A DNA stretch of 64,000 bases, taken from assembly GCF_013267835.1 (NCBI RefSeq), contig NZ_CP053939.1, positions 620,001 to 684,000 of the forward strand. Direction: 5' to 3'. Shown here in pieces: positions 6,997-16,956 of the stretch (position 1 is its first letter; each line of letters begins with the position of its first letter). Position numbers and translations under genes: made by a program. Under the pieces are notes generated by a model, which had not been told where the DNA came from, did not search any database, and worked only from the letters and a program-made list of their open reading frames with translations. This DNA is from Neisseria mucosa. GTDB lineage: Bacteria; Pseudomonadota; Gammaproteobacteria; Burkholderiales; Neisseriaceae.

Positions 6997-8211
6997 TCAA
7001 TGCGCCGCCCATTCAATCGAATTCAAATCAATCCCATCTTTGAACATTTCCCACAGGGGCGACAGTTCGCGCAGTTTGCCGATTTTGGATTTGATTAGTT
7101 CAGCGGCGAACTGCACTTCTTCTTCGGTGGTCATGCGGCCGAAGGTGATGCGCAGGGATGAGTGTGCCAATTCGTCGTTGCGGCCGAGTGCGCGTAAAAC
7201 GTAGCTTGGCTCAAGGCTGGCGGAGGTACAGGCGGAGCCGCTGGATACGGCGAGTTCTTTCACTGCCATAATCAGGCTTTCGCCTTCGACGAAGTTGAAA
7301 CTGACGTTTAGGTTGTTCGGGGCGCGGTGTTCGAGGTCGCCGTTGATATAGACTTCTTCGATGCCTTCGATACCTTTGAGGAAGATGTCGCGCAGTTTGC
7401 GGTAGTGCGCCATGTCTTGCTCGAGTTCTTCTTTGGCGATGCGGAAGGCTTCTCCCATGCCGACGATTTGATGGGTCGGCAGGGTGCCGCTGCGGAAGCC
7501 GCGTTCGTGGCCGCCGCCGTGCATTTGGGCTTCGAGACGCACGCGTGGTTTGCGGCGTACATACAGGGCGCCGATGCCTTTGGGGCCATATACTTTGTGA
7601 CCGGACATGGACAGCAAATCAACTTTGGCGGCTTCAACGTCGACAGGCACTTTGCCGCATGCTTGCGCGGCATCGACGTGGAAAATGATTTTGCGTTCGC
7701 GGCAGATTTCGCCGATGGCGGGAATGTCTTGCACCACGCCGATTTCGTTGTTTACCCACATTACGGAAACGAGAATGGTGTCTTCGCGGATGGCGGCTTT
7801 CAGTACGTCTAAATCAACCAAGCCGTTTTCTTGTACGTCCAGGTAAGTTACTTCAAAGCCTTGGCGTTCGAGTTCGCGCATGGTGTCGAGCACGGCTTTG
7901 TGCTCGGTTTTGACGGTGATGAGATGTTTGCCTTTGGTTTTGTAGAAGTTTGCCGCGCCTTTGATGGCGAGGTTGTCGGATTCGGTCGCGCCGCTGGTGA
8001 AGATAATTTCTTTGGGGTCGGCGTTAATCAGGGCGGCGATGTCGGCGCGGGCTTTTTCGACTGCCTCTTCTGCTTCCCAGCCGAATGCGTGGCTGTTGGA
8101 AGCGGGGTTGCCGAAGGTTTCGGTCAGGTAGGGAATCATTTTTTCGGCAACGCGTTTGTCAACGGGGGTTGTGGCGGCGTAGTCGAGGTATACAGGGGTT
8201 TTGACGGTCAT
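6997..8211 (-). CDS. iscS: Cysteine desulfurase IscS
   Basis: 404 residues, the standard length. The PLP lysine lies in [12 protein letters not shown] and the catalytic cysteine on the mobile loop in [14 protein letters not shown]. IscS converts cysteine to alanine and passes persulfide sulfur to IscU and to tRNA-thiolation enzymes. iscR lies 51 bases upstream on the same strand, so the two are co-transcribed and probably repressed by IscR. iscU is displaced by the accessory island downstream. Confidence 0.97.
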   Translation of the reverse strand: MTVKTPVYLDYAATTPVDKRVAEKMIPYLTETFGNPASNSHAFGWEAEEAVEKARADIAALINADPKEIIFTSGATESDNLAIKGAANFYKTKGKHLITVKTEHKAVLDTMRELERQGFEVTYLDVQENGLVDLDVLKAAIREDTILVSVMWVNNEIGVVQDIPAIGEICRERKIIFHVDAAQACGKVPVDVEAAKVDLLSMSGHKVYGPKGIGALYVRRKPRVRLEAQMHGGGHERGFRSGTLPTHQIVGMGEAFRIAKEELEQDMAHYRKLRDIFLKGIEGIEEVYINGDLEHRAPNNLNVSFNFVEGESLIMAVKELAVSSGSACTSASLEPSYVLRALGRNDELAHSSLRITFGRMTTEEEVQFAAELIKSKIGKLRELSPLWEMFKDGIDLNSIEWAAH

Positions 8212-8262
8212 GGTTTGCTCTTTCGTTGGGTCATCTGCCTGCGGTCTTTGCCGTAGGTCGGT

Positions 8263-8709
8263 TTAATGAATGTGTGTAAAGGTAACGACATGACTGCTGT
8301 CGCTGCAGTTTTTTTGTTCAATGATGCTTTGCAGCGTAACGCCGCTGAGGTAATCATTGATGGTTTTGTTTAAGTTTTCCCAAAGGTCATGGGTCAGACA
8401 GGGGGCGCCGTGGTGGCAGTTTGCTTTGCTGCCGCATTGTGTGGCATCCAGTCGGTCTTCGGCTGCGGAAATGATTTGTGCAATATTGATTTGCTCGGCG
8501 GGCGCGGCAAGGATGTAGCCTCCGCCTGGGCCGCGTAGGCTTTCAACCAATCCGGCACGGCGCAGCTTGCTGAATAATTGTTCGAGATAGGAGAGCGATA
8601 TGCTTTGTCGTTCGCTGATGGCACTGAGTTTGACAGCACCGGTTTGCGCGTTCATCGCCAAATCTATCATGGCGGTTACTGCAAATCGCCCTTTGGTAGT
8701 CAGTCTCAT
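8263..8709 (-). CDS. iscR: Fe-S cluster regulator IscR
   Basis: Rrf2-family winged-helix protein of 148 residues. The cluster ligands C92, C98, C104 and the distal H107 are in place (QCGSKANCHHGAPCLTH). Holo-IscR represses the isc genes through type 1 sites; apo-IscR binds type 2 sites. A candidate operator overlaps its own promoter region at 8757-8781. It is transcribed divergently from lldD. Confidence 0.95.
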   Translation of the reverse strand: MRLTTKGRFAVTAMIDLAMNAQTGAVKLSAISERQSISLSYLEQLFSKLRRAGLVESLRGPGGGYILAAPAEQINIAQIISAAEDRLDATQCGSKANCHHGAPCLTHDLWENLNKTINDYLSGVTLQSIIEQKNCSDSSHVVTFTHIH

Positions 8710-8756
8710 GGTGTGGTTGCCTGTGTGGGCGTTTTTATTAGTGGGGGAATTGTCTA

Positions 8757-8781
8757 ATATCTGAGTGTTTCAGTCAAGTAT
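8757..8781 (-). promoter_or_regulatory. Candidate type 1 IscR operator and iscR promoter
   Basis: Read on the minus strand, ATACTTGACT and ACTCAGATAT flank a five-base centre; 7 of 10 positions are symmetric. TTGACT inside the left half-site can serve as -35, with GACAAT 17 bases further. The layout resembles the E. coli iscR promoter, where IscR covers the -35. The rest of the 358-base iscR/lldD gap (8710-9067) holds one DUS at each side of its middle part and an inverted repeat listed separately. Confidence 0.6.
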
Positions 8782-8938
8782 GTGGCGGCTCGGTTTGATT
8801 GTTTGTTTAAATGGTGGCATGGGTTGATTTTTAAATCGGAAAATATTTTCTTTATTTTTCTGTAATTTGGATTTGAGGCCGTCTGAAAAAAGGCTATCAA
8901 CCCTACAAATATCAGGGTTAAAATGTTTTGATTTAATA

Positions 8939-8961
8939 TTGATAGTAATATAGATTATCAA
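8939..8961. promoter_or_regulatory. TTGATA...TATCAA inverted repeat upstream of lldD
   Basis: Two 6-base arms with an 11-base spacer lie about 107 bases before lldD in AT-rich DNA. It could be an operator for lldD; the spacing is too wide for a standard FNR box. Confidence 0.3.
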
Positions 8962-9067
8962 AATTATTCTTAAAATTTAGTTGTTTTGATGGAGCAAAGT
9001 GAAGGGTTGTTTGAAATGTTCAGACGGCCTGAACCATCCGTCTTTACCTTAACAGAGGCAATCGACA

Positions 9068-10240
9068 ATGAAATGTGATTTAAGCAAAATAACCTGTATC
9101 GAAGACTTGCGCCTTGTTGCCAAACGTAAAATGCCGCGTATGTTTTATGACTATATTGACTCAGGCTCTTGGACGGAAACCACTTATCGTGAAAATACTT
9201 CGGATTTTAAAGACATCCGTTTCCGTCAAAAAGTATTGGTTAATATGGAGGGACGCAGCCTTGAGACCAAAATGATCGGGCAGGATGTGAAAATGCCGGT
9301 AGCGATTGCACCGACCGGTTTCACGGGTATGGCGCACGCCGACGGCGAAATCTTGGCGGCGCGGGCGGCGGAAAAATTTGGTATTCCGTTTACGCTGTCG
9401 ACCATGTCCATTTGTTCGATTGAAGATGTGGCTGAAAACACCAGCGCGCCGTTTTGGTTTCAGCTTTATGTGATGCGCGACCGCGAGTTTATGGAAAACC
9501 TGATTAAGCGTGCGAAAGATGCTAACTGCTCGGCTTTGGTTTTGACAGCCGATTTGCAGGTTTTGGGTCAGCGCCACAAAGACATCAAAAACGGCCTGTC
9601 TGCGCCGCCGAAACCGACCATCGCCAATTTAATCAATTTGGCGACCAAACCGGAATGGTGCATGAAAATGCTGAATACGGAACGCCGCACCTTCCGCAAT
9701 ATTGTCGGTCATGCGAAAAACGTGGGCGATTTGTCTTCGCTGTCTTCATGGACTTCCGAACAATTCGACCCGCGCCTGAGCTGGGACGATGTGGCGCGCA
9801 TTAAGGATTTGTGGGGCGGCAAGCTGATTATCAAAGGCATTATGGAACCTGAAGACGCGGAAAAGGCAGCGAAAAGCGGTGCGGACGCATTGGTTGTTTC
9901 CAATCATGGCGGCCGTCAGCTTGATGATACCGTATCCGCCATCAAAGCTTTGCCTGATGTAGTCAGCGCGGTGGGCAGCGATATCGAGGTTTGGATGGAC
10001 AGTGGCATTCGCAGCGGTCAGGATATTTTGAAGGCTTGGGCTTTGGGTGCAAAAGGTACGATGATAGGCCGGGCGTTCCTGTATGGTTTGGGTGCGTATG
10101 GTGAAGAAGGCGTAACCCGTGCGCTGGAAATCCTGTATAAAGAAATGGATATTTCCATGGCGTTTACCGGTCACCGCAATATTCAAGATGTGGATTCCAG
10201 CATTTTGCGTTCTACGCGTTGGACTCAAGATGAATTTTAA
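9068..10240 (+). CDS. lldD: L-lactate dehydrogenase, FMN-dependent
   Basis: 390-residue member of the FMN-dependent alpha-hydroxyacid dehydrogenase family, which oxidises L-lactate to pyruvate at the membrane and feeds the quinone pool. The active-site His motif SNHGGRQLD, the FQLYVMRDRE substrate loop and the FMN-binding DSGIRSGQDILKA and GAKGTMIGRAFLYG motifs are visible. Start at the ATG after AGAGGCAATCGAC. Adjacency to iscR/iscS is, from memory, also found in N. meningitidis. A DUS terminator follows. Confidence 0.94.
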   Translation: MKCDLSKITCIEDLRLVAKRKMPRMFYDYIDSGSWTETTYRENTSDFKDIRFRQKVLVNMEGRSLETKMIGQDVKMPVAIAPTGFTGMAHADGEILAARAAEKFGIPFTLSTMSICSIEDVAENTSAPFWFQLYVMRDREFMENLIKRAKDANCSALVLTADLQVLGQRHKDIKNGLSAPPKPTIANLINLATKPEWCMKMLNTERRTFRNIVGHAKNVGDLSSLSSWTSEQFDPRLSWDDVARIKDLWGGKLIIKGIMEPEDAEKAAKSGADALVVSNHGGRQLDDTVSAIKALPDVVSAVGSDIEVWMDSGIRSGQDILKAWALGAKGTMIGRAFLYGLGAYGEEGVTRALEILYKEMDISMAFTGHRNIQDVDSSILRSTRWTQDEF

Positions 10241-10257
10241 TTTTTAAACATAAGAAA

Positions 10258-10290
10258 AGGCCGTCTGAAAATCTGTTTTCAGACGGCCTC
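10258..10290. terminator. DUS-pair terminator, lldD/dsbD
   Basis: AGGCCGTCTGAAAA and TTTTCAGACGGCCT with a short loop lie between two convergent genes and can stop transcription from both sides. Confidence 0.85.
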
Positions 10291-10301
10291 TTTATAGACT
10301 G

Positions 10302-12107
10302 CTATTTCTCGTTTTTGCGATACCATTCGATGAAGGCATCAGGTTTGACAAAGCCTAATAAGGCTTCGCTATGACTGCCGTCGGCGCGGACAACAAACAC
10401 GCCCGGAGGGCCGAAGAGGCCGTATTCTTTCAGTAAGGCCTGATGGCCGGGAGTATTGGCAGTCACGTCGATTTGGAAGAAGCGCTGCATATCGACCGCT
10501 TCGTGTACCTGCGGCTGGTTGAGCGTGTAGGCGGCCATTTCTTTGCAGGATACGCACCAGTCGGCGTAGAAATCAATCAGCACGGGCTTGCTTGGATCGG
10601 CTTTCAAGGCGGCATCCATAGCGGCTTTGAGTTCGCCGACATCGGTAAACATCTTGCCGTGGTCGGTTTCTTGTCCGTCTTCTGATGGAGGAACCAGCGT
10701 TAGGAAGTGGTGCAGGGCGGTGGTTTGTTTATTGAAGCTTTGCCAGCCAAACCACGAGCCGCCAATCAGCAGTAAAAAGCCCAATACGGCGGCAACTGTT
10801 TTCAGACGGCCTTTTTGTTTGCCTGATTTTGCCAAAAGCATCAGGGCGGGAACAATCATCAGCAAGGTGTAGAGGCCGACTACTGCGAAATAGGGCAGAT
10901 GCGGCGTGGCGAGATATACGGCAACGGCCAGCAAAATGAAGCCGAATGCGTATTTGATGCCGTTCATCCAGTCGCCTGCTTTAGGCAGGATATGGCCGCC
11001 GAATGTGCCGATGATAATGAGCGGTACGCCGGTGCCAAGTGCCAAGACGTAAAGCGCGAGGCCGCCCAACACGGCATCGCCGGTCTGGCCGATATAGCCC
11101 AAAGCAAATGCCAGCGGAGGCGCAACGCACGGGCCGACAATCAGCGCAGACAAAATACCCATGATGAAGACGGAAACGATTTTACCGCCGGAGAGTTTGC
11201 TGCTTTGATTTTGGAAATAGGATTGGACGGAGTTGGGCAGCTGGATATTGAAGAAGCCGAACATCGACAGCGCCAATACCACCATCAACGCAGCGGCGGC
11301 AAGTACGACCCAAGGTTGTTGCAGCCATACGGTCAACAGCGCGCCGGTCAAACCGGCAATCACGCCGACCAAGGTGTAGGTCAATGCCAAACCTTGTACA
11401 TAAACCATAGACAAGGTAAACGCGCGGCCTTTGCCGGCTTTTTTATCGCCCACGACAATACTGGAAACAATCGGCAGGAGCGGATACATGCAGGCAGTAA
11501 AGCTTAAGCCCAAACCTGCGACAAAAAACGCCAACAGGTTGGCGTTTAAAGTATCCCAAGAGAGCTTGAAGCGGCTGCTGTCGGGATTGTTTGCACTAGG
11601 CTGGGCAGGCATTGGGCCGTCTGAAGAGGTGGACGGTTGTAAAAAGCGGTCTTTGGCAGAAACCGGCTCATCGCTTTGCGGCTGGTAAACCCCGTTGCCT
11701 TTTACGTCAAACTCAGTATCCACCGGCGGATAACACACACCGGCCTCGGCGCAGCCTTGATAAGTCAGCGTCAGTTTGTATTGCGGCGCGGCTTGTTTGT
11801 AAGGCAGGTCAACCTGTGCGGTATGGTGGTAAACCGTTTGTTTGCCGAAGAATTCGTCTTCTTTTTCTTCGCCTTTGCTGAATTTGGGTTTACCCAAGAC
11901 TTTGTCCGGATCGGTTGCTGCAACGATTTTGGACTGGTACATATAGTAGCCGTCAGCGATTTTGAACTGCACGCTGACGCCTTGATCAGTTACATTGACT
12001 TGAGGCACAAAGGCTTGCTCGGGAGGCAGCAAATCATTGGCATCTACTGCGAATGCGAAGCTGCTCAAGCCTAAAAATGCAATGAGGAAATAAAGGAATT
12101 TTTTCAT
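10302..12107 (-). CDS. dsbD: Thiol:disulfide interchange protein DsbD
   Basis: 601 residues. An N-terminal signal peptide (MKKFLYFLIAFLGLSSFAFA) leads to an alpha domain with paired cysteines (GCAEAGVCYPP), a multi-pass membrane beta domain with cysteines in ACMYPLLP and GPCVAPPLA, and a C-terminal thioredoxin-like gamma domain with WCVSCK. DsbD carries reducing power from cytoplasmic thioredoxin to periplasmic DsbC and cytochrome c maturation. A GTG at 12116 is also in frame, but the ATG at 12107 gives a clean signal peptide. It is transcribed alone. Confidence 0.95.
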   Translation of the reverse strand: MKKFLYFLIAFLGLSSFAFAVDANDLLPPEQAFVPQVNVTDQGVSVQFKIADGYYMYQSKIVAATDPDKVLGKPKFSKGEEKEDEFFGKQTVYHHTAQVDLPYKQAAPQYKLTLTYQGCAEAGVCYPPVDTEFDVKGNGVYQPQSDEPVSAKDRFLQPSTSSDGPMPAQPSANNPDSSRFKLSWDTLNANLLAFFVAGLGLSFTACMYPLLPIVSSIVVGDKKAGKGRAFTLSMVYVQGLALTYTLVGVIAGLTGALLTVWLQQPWVVLAAAALMVVLALSMFGFFNIQLPNSVQSYFQNQSSKLSGGKIVSVFIMGILSALIVGPCVAPPLAFALGYIGQTGDAVLGGLALYVLALGTGVPLIIIGTFGGHILPKAGDWMNGIKYAFGFILLAVAVYLATPHLPYFAVVGLYTLLMIVPALMLLAKSGKQKGRLKTVAAVLGFLLLIGGSWFGWQSFNKQTTALHHFLTLVPPSEDGQETDHGKMFTDVGELKAAMDAALKADPSKPVLIDFYADWCVSCKEMAAYTLNQPQVHEAVDMQRFFQIDVTANTPGHQALLKEYGLFGPPGVFVVRADGSHSEALLGFVKPDAFIEWYRKNEK

Positions 12108-12234
12108 AATATCCACGGATATGCCGTTGAGAAACCGTCATTATAAATGATGGGAAAACAATCGGCTTAATTTAAGTTAAAGATTACGCGAGTTGTCTAA
12201 TTCTTTTGAATTATATCGGATTACAGTTAACCGT

Positions 12235-12255
12235 ACATGAGCGATAGTCTCATGT
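12235..12255. promoter_or_regulatory. Inverted repeat in the dsbD upstream region
   Basis: ACATGAG and CTCATGT are separated by seven bases, about 130 bases upstream of dsbD. A possible operator; nothing else is recognised in 12108-12273. Confidence 0.25.
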
Positions 12256-12273
12256 TATCGTTCAATTTATGCC

Positions 12274-12304
12274 AAAGGCCGTCTGAAACGTTCAGACGGC
12301 CTTT
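12274..12304 (-). terminator. DUS-pair terminator of folE2
   Basis: A 14-bp stem AAAGGCCGTCTGAA/TTCAGACGGCCTTT with a three-base loop lies 20 bases behind the folE2 stop. Confidence 0.85.
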
Positions 12305-12323
12305 GTTGCTATTCGGCTTAACT

Positions 12324-13097
12324 TTAAGGATAAGCGATATAAGCGTAAGCGGAATGGTTGTGTATCGATTCGAAGTTTTCGCTTTCGACGACGAATGATT
12401 CAATGCGTTTGTCGGCTATTAACACCGTGGCCACATCACGAACCATGTCTTCGACAAACTTCGGATTTTCGTATGCTTTTTCCGTTACATACTTTTCGTC
12501 AGGGCGTTTGAGCAAGCCGTAGAGCTGGCAGCTTGCCTGTGCTTCAACGTAATCGATGATTTCTTCAATGCCTACATCCGCATTCGCAATCAGACTGACG
12601 GTTACATGCGAACGTTGATTGTGCGCGCCGTATTGGGAAATTTCTTTGGAGCACGGACACAAGGAAGTAACCGGAACCATCACTTTCAAGCTGTGGCTGT
12701 ATGTACCGTTTTTGGTTTCGCCGGTCAGGGTAACATCATAGTCGAGCAGCGATTGGATGCCGGAGACCGGCGCGCTCTTCTTGCGGAAAAACGGGAAGGA
12801 CACGCTGATTTTGCCGGAATGCGAATCCAGCAGGGCAACCATGTCGGCAGTCAGCTTGTGCAGCGTATCGAAATCCAAAGCATCGGTTTGTTTTTCCATC
12901 AGGGCGACAAAGCGCGACATATGCGTGCCTTTTTGGTCGGCAGGCAGGAAAACCGTCATGGTCAGGCGGGCGACGGTGGATTGTTCGCCTTCTTTGCTTT
13001 TGAGGGAAATCGGAAAGCGCAGGTCTTTGATGCCGACCTGATTAATCGGCAGGTTGCGTAAATCGCGGCTGGATTGCACGTCTGCAATGGCGTTCAT
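12324..13097 (-). CDS. folE2: GTP cyclohydrolase FolE2 (type IB)
   Basis: 257 residues. FolE2 converts GTP to dihydroneopterin triphosphate, the first step of folate synthesis, and works with several divalent metals, unlike zinc-dependent FolE. The signature [19 protein letters not shown] near residue 147 contains the catalytic cysteine. The frame continues to an ATG at 13115, but the product starting [17 protein letters not shown] at 13097 has AAGGA upstream and matches the gonococcal enzyme as I remember it. It is divergent from the Cys/Met PLP enzyme. Confidence 0.93.
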   Translation of the reverse strand: MNAIADVQSSRDLRNLPINQVGIKDLRFPISLKSKEGEQSTVARLTMTVFLPADQKGTHMSRFVALMEKQTDALDFDTLHKLTADMVALLDSHSGKISVSFPFFRKKSAPVSGIQSLLDYDVTLTGETKNGTYSHSLKVMVPVTSLCPCSKEISQYGAHNQRSHVTVSLIANADVGIEEIIDYVEAQASCQLYGLLKRPDEKYVTEKAYENPKFVEDMVRDVATVLIADKRIESFVVESENFESIHNHSAYAYIAYP

Positions 13098-13209
13098 GCG
13101 TTGTATGTCCTTCATGATAGGATTGTTGAGATGCGTGTAGGGGAATCGGCTCGTGTCGGCCGATTTGCAAATGCGAGATTATATCACTTGCTTTATCCGC
13201 CTGCATTGA

Positions 13210-13239
13210 TTGTTTCTATTTTTCAGATAGTGATAAAAT
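13210..13239 (+). promoter_or_regulatory. Probable promoter of the Cys/Met PLP enzyme
   Basis: TTGTTT and TAAAAT are 18 bases apart and the -10 is preceded by TGA, an extended -10. It lies about 36 bases before the start codon. No SAM riboswitch-like structure is visible. Confidence 0.4.
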
Positions 13240-13274
13240 CTTCGATTATTCACATCTACATAGGCAGAGACCCA

Positions 13275-14432
13275 ATGAAATTCGCCACGAAAGCCATCCA
13301 TTCCAGCTACGATTGCGACGAACACAACCGTGCGCTGATGCCGCCGATTTATCAAAACAGTATGTTTGCGCTGCACGAAATCGGCGAGCAGGTTCCTTAC
13401 CGCTATTCGCGTCTGAGCAACCCGACCCGCCAAGTCTTGGAAGATACCGTTGCCGATTTGGAGCACGGTGCGGCCGGTTTTGCGTTTTCCAGCGGCATGG
13501 CGGGGATTGATGCCGTGTGGCGCACTTTCCTGCAACCTGGCGATACCCTTGTTGCCGTCGCCGATATTTACGGCGGCGCTTATGATTTATTGGTCGATGT
13601 TTATCAAAAATGGGGTGTGAACGTTATTTTTGCCGATTTGGGCAATCCGGATAATTTGGACGAGCTGCTCAAAGCACACAATGTCAAACTGGTTTGGTTG
13701 GAGACTCCGTCCAATCCGCTTTTGCGCTTGGTAGACATCAAAGCGCTTGCCGAGAAAGCCAAAGCGGCCGGCGCGCTGGTCGGCATCGACAACACCTTTG
13801 CCACGCCGTATCTGCAACAACCCTTGGATATGGGTTGCGATTTTGTGTTCCATTCCGCTACCAAATATTTGTGCGGCCATTCCGACGTATTGATGGGCAT
13901 CGTTGTGGCCAAAACCAAAGAACTGGCACAGCCTTTGCACGACATGATGGTGCATACCGGCGCGATTGCAGGTCCGATGGACTGCTGGCTGGTGTTGCGC
14001 GGTATCAAAACACTGGCTCTGCGCATGAATGCCCATTGCCAAAACGCACTCGAAATCGCGCGCCGTTTGGAAGCTCATCCTGCCATTGAAAAAGTGTTCT
14101 ATCCCGGCCTGCCGTCGCACGAATATTACGAACTCGCCAAAACACAAATGCCCAAAGGCATCGGCGGCGTGGTTACGGTTTATCTCAAAAACGACACGCG
14201 TGAAGCGGCCAATAGCGTGATTAAAAACATGAAACTGGTCAAAATGGCTTCCAGCCTCGGCGGCGTGGAAAGTCTGGTCAACCATTGCTATTCCCAATCC
14301 CACAGCGGCGTGCCGCATGATGTGAAAATGGAAATGGGCATCAAAGTCGGCCTGCTGCGTTTCTCTGTCGGTATTGAAGATGTGGACGATATTTGGAACG
14401 ATATTTCCAAAGCATTGGATACGACTTTGTAA
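13275..14432 (+). CDS. Cys/Met metabolism PLP enzyme (cystathionine synthase/lyase family)
   Basis: 385 residues. The frame is open from 13074, but the ATG at 13275 preceded by GCAGAGA fits the family length. The PLP lysine is in DFVFHSATKYLCGHSDV, the phosphate site in SSGMAGIDAVW and the aspartate in GIDNTFATP. Members act in trans-sulfuration: cystathionine gamma-synthase, gamma-lyase, beta-lyase or O-succinylhomoserine sulfhydrylase. Sequence alone does not separate these; SRLSNPTRQ and SLGGVESL are typical of the whole family. It is monocistronic, between folE2 and a DUS terminator. Confidence 0.88.
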   Translation: MKFATKAIHSSYDCDEHNRALMPPIYQNSMFALHEIGEQVPYRYSRLSNPTRQVLEDTVADLEHGAAGFAFSSGMAGIDAVWRTFLQPGDTLVAVADIYGGAYDLLVDVYQKWGVNVIFADLGNPDNLDELLKAHNVKLVWLETPSNPLLRLVDIKALAEKAKAAGALVGIDNTFATPYLQQPLDMGCDFVFHSATKYLCGHSDVLMGIVVAKTKELAQPLHDMMVHTGAIAGPMDCWLVLRGIKTLALRMNAHCQNALEIARRLEAHPAIEKVFYPGLPSHEYYELAKTQMPKGIGGVVTVYLKNDTREAANSVIKNMKLVKMASSLGGVESLVNHCYSQSHSGVPHDVKMEMGIKVGLLRFSVGIEDVDDIWNDISKALDTTL

Positions 14433-14441
14433 ATAAGGCTT

Positions 14442-14481
14442 AAAGGCCGTCTGAAGGTGGATGGTTTTTCAGACGGCCTTT
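14442..14481 (+). terminator. DUS-pair terminator after the Cys/Met enzyme
   Basis: AAAGGCCGTCTGAA pairs with TTCAGACGGCCTTT across a 12-base loop, ten bases behind the stop. Confidence 0.85.
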
Positions 14482-14502
14482 AGCAATAAATTAGGAATGG
14501 AT

Positions 14503-14946
14503 ATGAAAACATTATTCGGCGCATTAATGAGTATGGTGGTTTTGGCAGCTTGTACATCTCCTTCAGCGTCTCAGGCTGAACAAGCCTCTAAAGTGCAGGT
14601 GCAAACTCAACAAATGGCGCAGCCTACTTTAGCTGCCAAATGGCGTGTTGTTGCTTTCAATAAATTCACTGAAAAAGAATTGGCCGGTACTGATGCCTAT
14701 CTGGATTTGAGCGAGATGCCTAAGGCGTATGGCAAGATGGGTTGCAACGGTATGATGTTTCAAGCCAATACGATTGGTTCGGACAAAATTGATTTTGGCC
14801 ATATTGCGGTAAACATGATGCTGTGTGAAGACATGAAGTTGGAAGATGCGTTTTTGCGCAAACAAAGCGTGTGGAACTATCGTTTTGACGGTAACGATTT
14901 GATTTTGGAACAAAAAGGCATCAGTATCCGTTTGCGCCGTGAATAA
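14503..14946 (+). CDS. META/HslJ-domain lipoprotein
   Basis: 147 residues. The start is the ATG at 14503, six bases after AGGA; the ATG two codons earlier touches that AGGA. The signal sequence MKTLFGALMSMVVLAAC ends in a lipobox with Cys17. The mature part contains the WRVVAFN opening and an MGCNGMMFQA core typical of META (DUF306) domains as in HslJ. Such proteins are envelope lipoproteins linked to stress in other bacteria; the exact role here is unknown. Confidence 0.85.
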   Translation: MKTLFGALMSMVVLAACTSPSASQAEQASKVQVQTQQMAQPTLAAKWRVVAFNKFTEKELAGTDAYLDLSEMPKAYGKMGCNGMMFQANTIGSDKIDFGHIAVNMMLCEDMKLEDAFLRKQSVWNYRFDGNDLILEQKGISIRLRRE

Positions 14947-14950
14947 TCTT

Positions 14951-14988
14951 AAAGGCCGTCTGAAAATAAATATTTCAGACGGCCTTTT
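14951..14988 (+). terminator. DUS-pair terminator of the META lipoprotein
   Basis: AAAGGCCGTCTGAAA and TTTCAGACGGCCTTTT around a short AT loop, five bases after the stop. Confidence 0.85.
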
Positions 14989-14995
14989 GAATCTT

Positions 14996-15001
14996 TATAA
15001 T
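14996..15001 (+). promoter_or_regulatory. Probable -10 box of fpr
   Basis: TATAAT lies 43 bases before fpr and eight bases behind the preceding terminator; the matching -35 position falls inside the DUS arm. Confidence 0.4.
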
Positions 15002-15044
15002 AAGCCCTATTTGAAACTGATACCGCATATCAAGGAAACCTATT

Positions 15045-15824
15045 ATGGCAGCTTCTCCAGAAGCCAAGTTTACCGAAGAAAAAGTCTTGTGGGTCAAACA
15101 CCATACGCCTAAGCTGATGACTTTTGCCATCAGCCGCCCCGAGTCCTACCGTTTTTCGGCAGGGCAGTTTTCGCGCCTTGGTTTTCGTGACGGCGAGGGC
15201 TTTATTTGGCGCGCGTATTCTGTCGTTTCTGCCGAATACGCCGATACGCTTGAGTATTTCGCGGTGTTAATCGAAGGCGGCCCGATGTCGGCACGTTTTG
15301 CTGCGATGAAAGAGGGTGACACTATTTTGCTGGATAAAACGGCTACCGGTTTCCTCTTGCCCGAGCGTTTCCCCGACGGTAAGGATTTGGTCATGCTCTG
15401 CACGGGTTCCGGCATTGCGCCTTTCCTCTCCATTATCGAGCAGCCTGAAATTTGGCAGCGTTTCGACCGTTTGGTTTTGGCGCATTCCGTCTCTTATGCC
15501 GACGAGTTGATTTTCAACCAACGCCTTGCCGATTTGAAAGAGCATCCGCTGATTGAAGAATATTTCCATAAATTCACTTTTGTTCCGGTTACCACGCGTG
15601 AAGAAACGGAAGGCGCATTGAGCGGCAAACGGATTCCCGAATTGCTGAAGAATGGCGGTTTGGAAGCAAAAATCGGCTTTAAGTTCACCAAGGCCGATAC
15701 GCGCTTTATGGTTTGCGGCAATCCGGCAATGGTCAAAGACACTTTCCAAGCCCTGATGGATTTGGGCTATGCCATGCACCGCAACCGCATCCCCGGCGAA
15801 ATCATGATGGAAAATGGTTTTTAA
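15045..15824 (+). CDS. fpr: Ferredoxin--NADP+ reductase
   Basis: 259 residues. The FAD-binding motif RAYSVVS, the NADP pyrophosphate loop LCTGSGIAPFLS and the C-terminal CGNPAMVKD are all present. The enzyme exchanges electrons between NADPH and ferredoxin or flavodoxin, supporting Fe-S repair and radical-SAM enzymes such as BioB encoded nearby. Length and motifs match the bacterial subclass. Confidence 0.93.
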   Translation: MAASPEAKFTEEKVLWVKHHTPKLMTFAISRPESYRFSAGQFSRLGFRDGEGFIWRAYSVVSAEYADTLEYFAVLIEGGPMSARFAAMKEGDTILLDKTATGFLLPERFPDGKDLVMLCTGSGIAPFLSIIEQPEIWQRFDRLVLAHSVSYADELIFNQRLADLKEHPLIEEYFHKFTFVPVTTREETEGALSGKRIPELLKNGGLEAKIGFKFTKADTRFMVCGNPAMVKDTFQALMDLGYAMHRNRIPGEIMMENGF

Positions 15825-15837
15825 CAGATAAATGGTC

Positions 15838-16912
<1,075 letters not shown>

Positions 16913-16913
16913 T

Positions 16914-16947
16914 AAAAGGCCGTCTGAAAGTTTCAGACGGCCTTTTA
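16914..16947. terminator. DUS-pair terminator, adenine deaminase/bioB
   Basis: AAAAGGCCGTCTGAAA and TTTCAGACGGCCTTTT with almost no loop, between two convergent genes. Confidence 0.87.
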
Positions 16948-16956
16948 TCATGACGG

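Noticed and set aside
13098..13274. SAM riboswitch before the Cys/Met enzyme
   Set aside because: The 177-base gap shows no multi-helix structure or terminator; only a simple promoter is visible.
13587..14318. Open frame of 243 codons on the minus strand
   Set aside because: Antisense to the Cys/Met PLP enzyme, His/Phe-rich composition typical of reverse frames.
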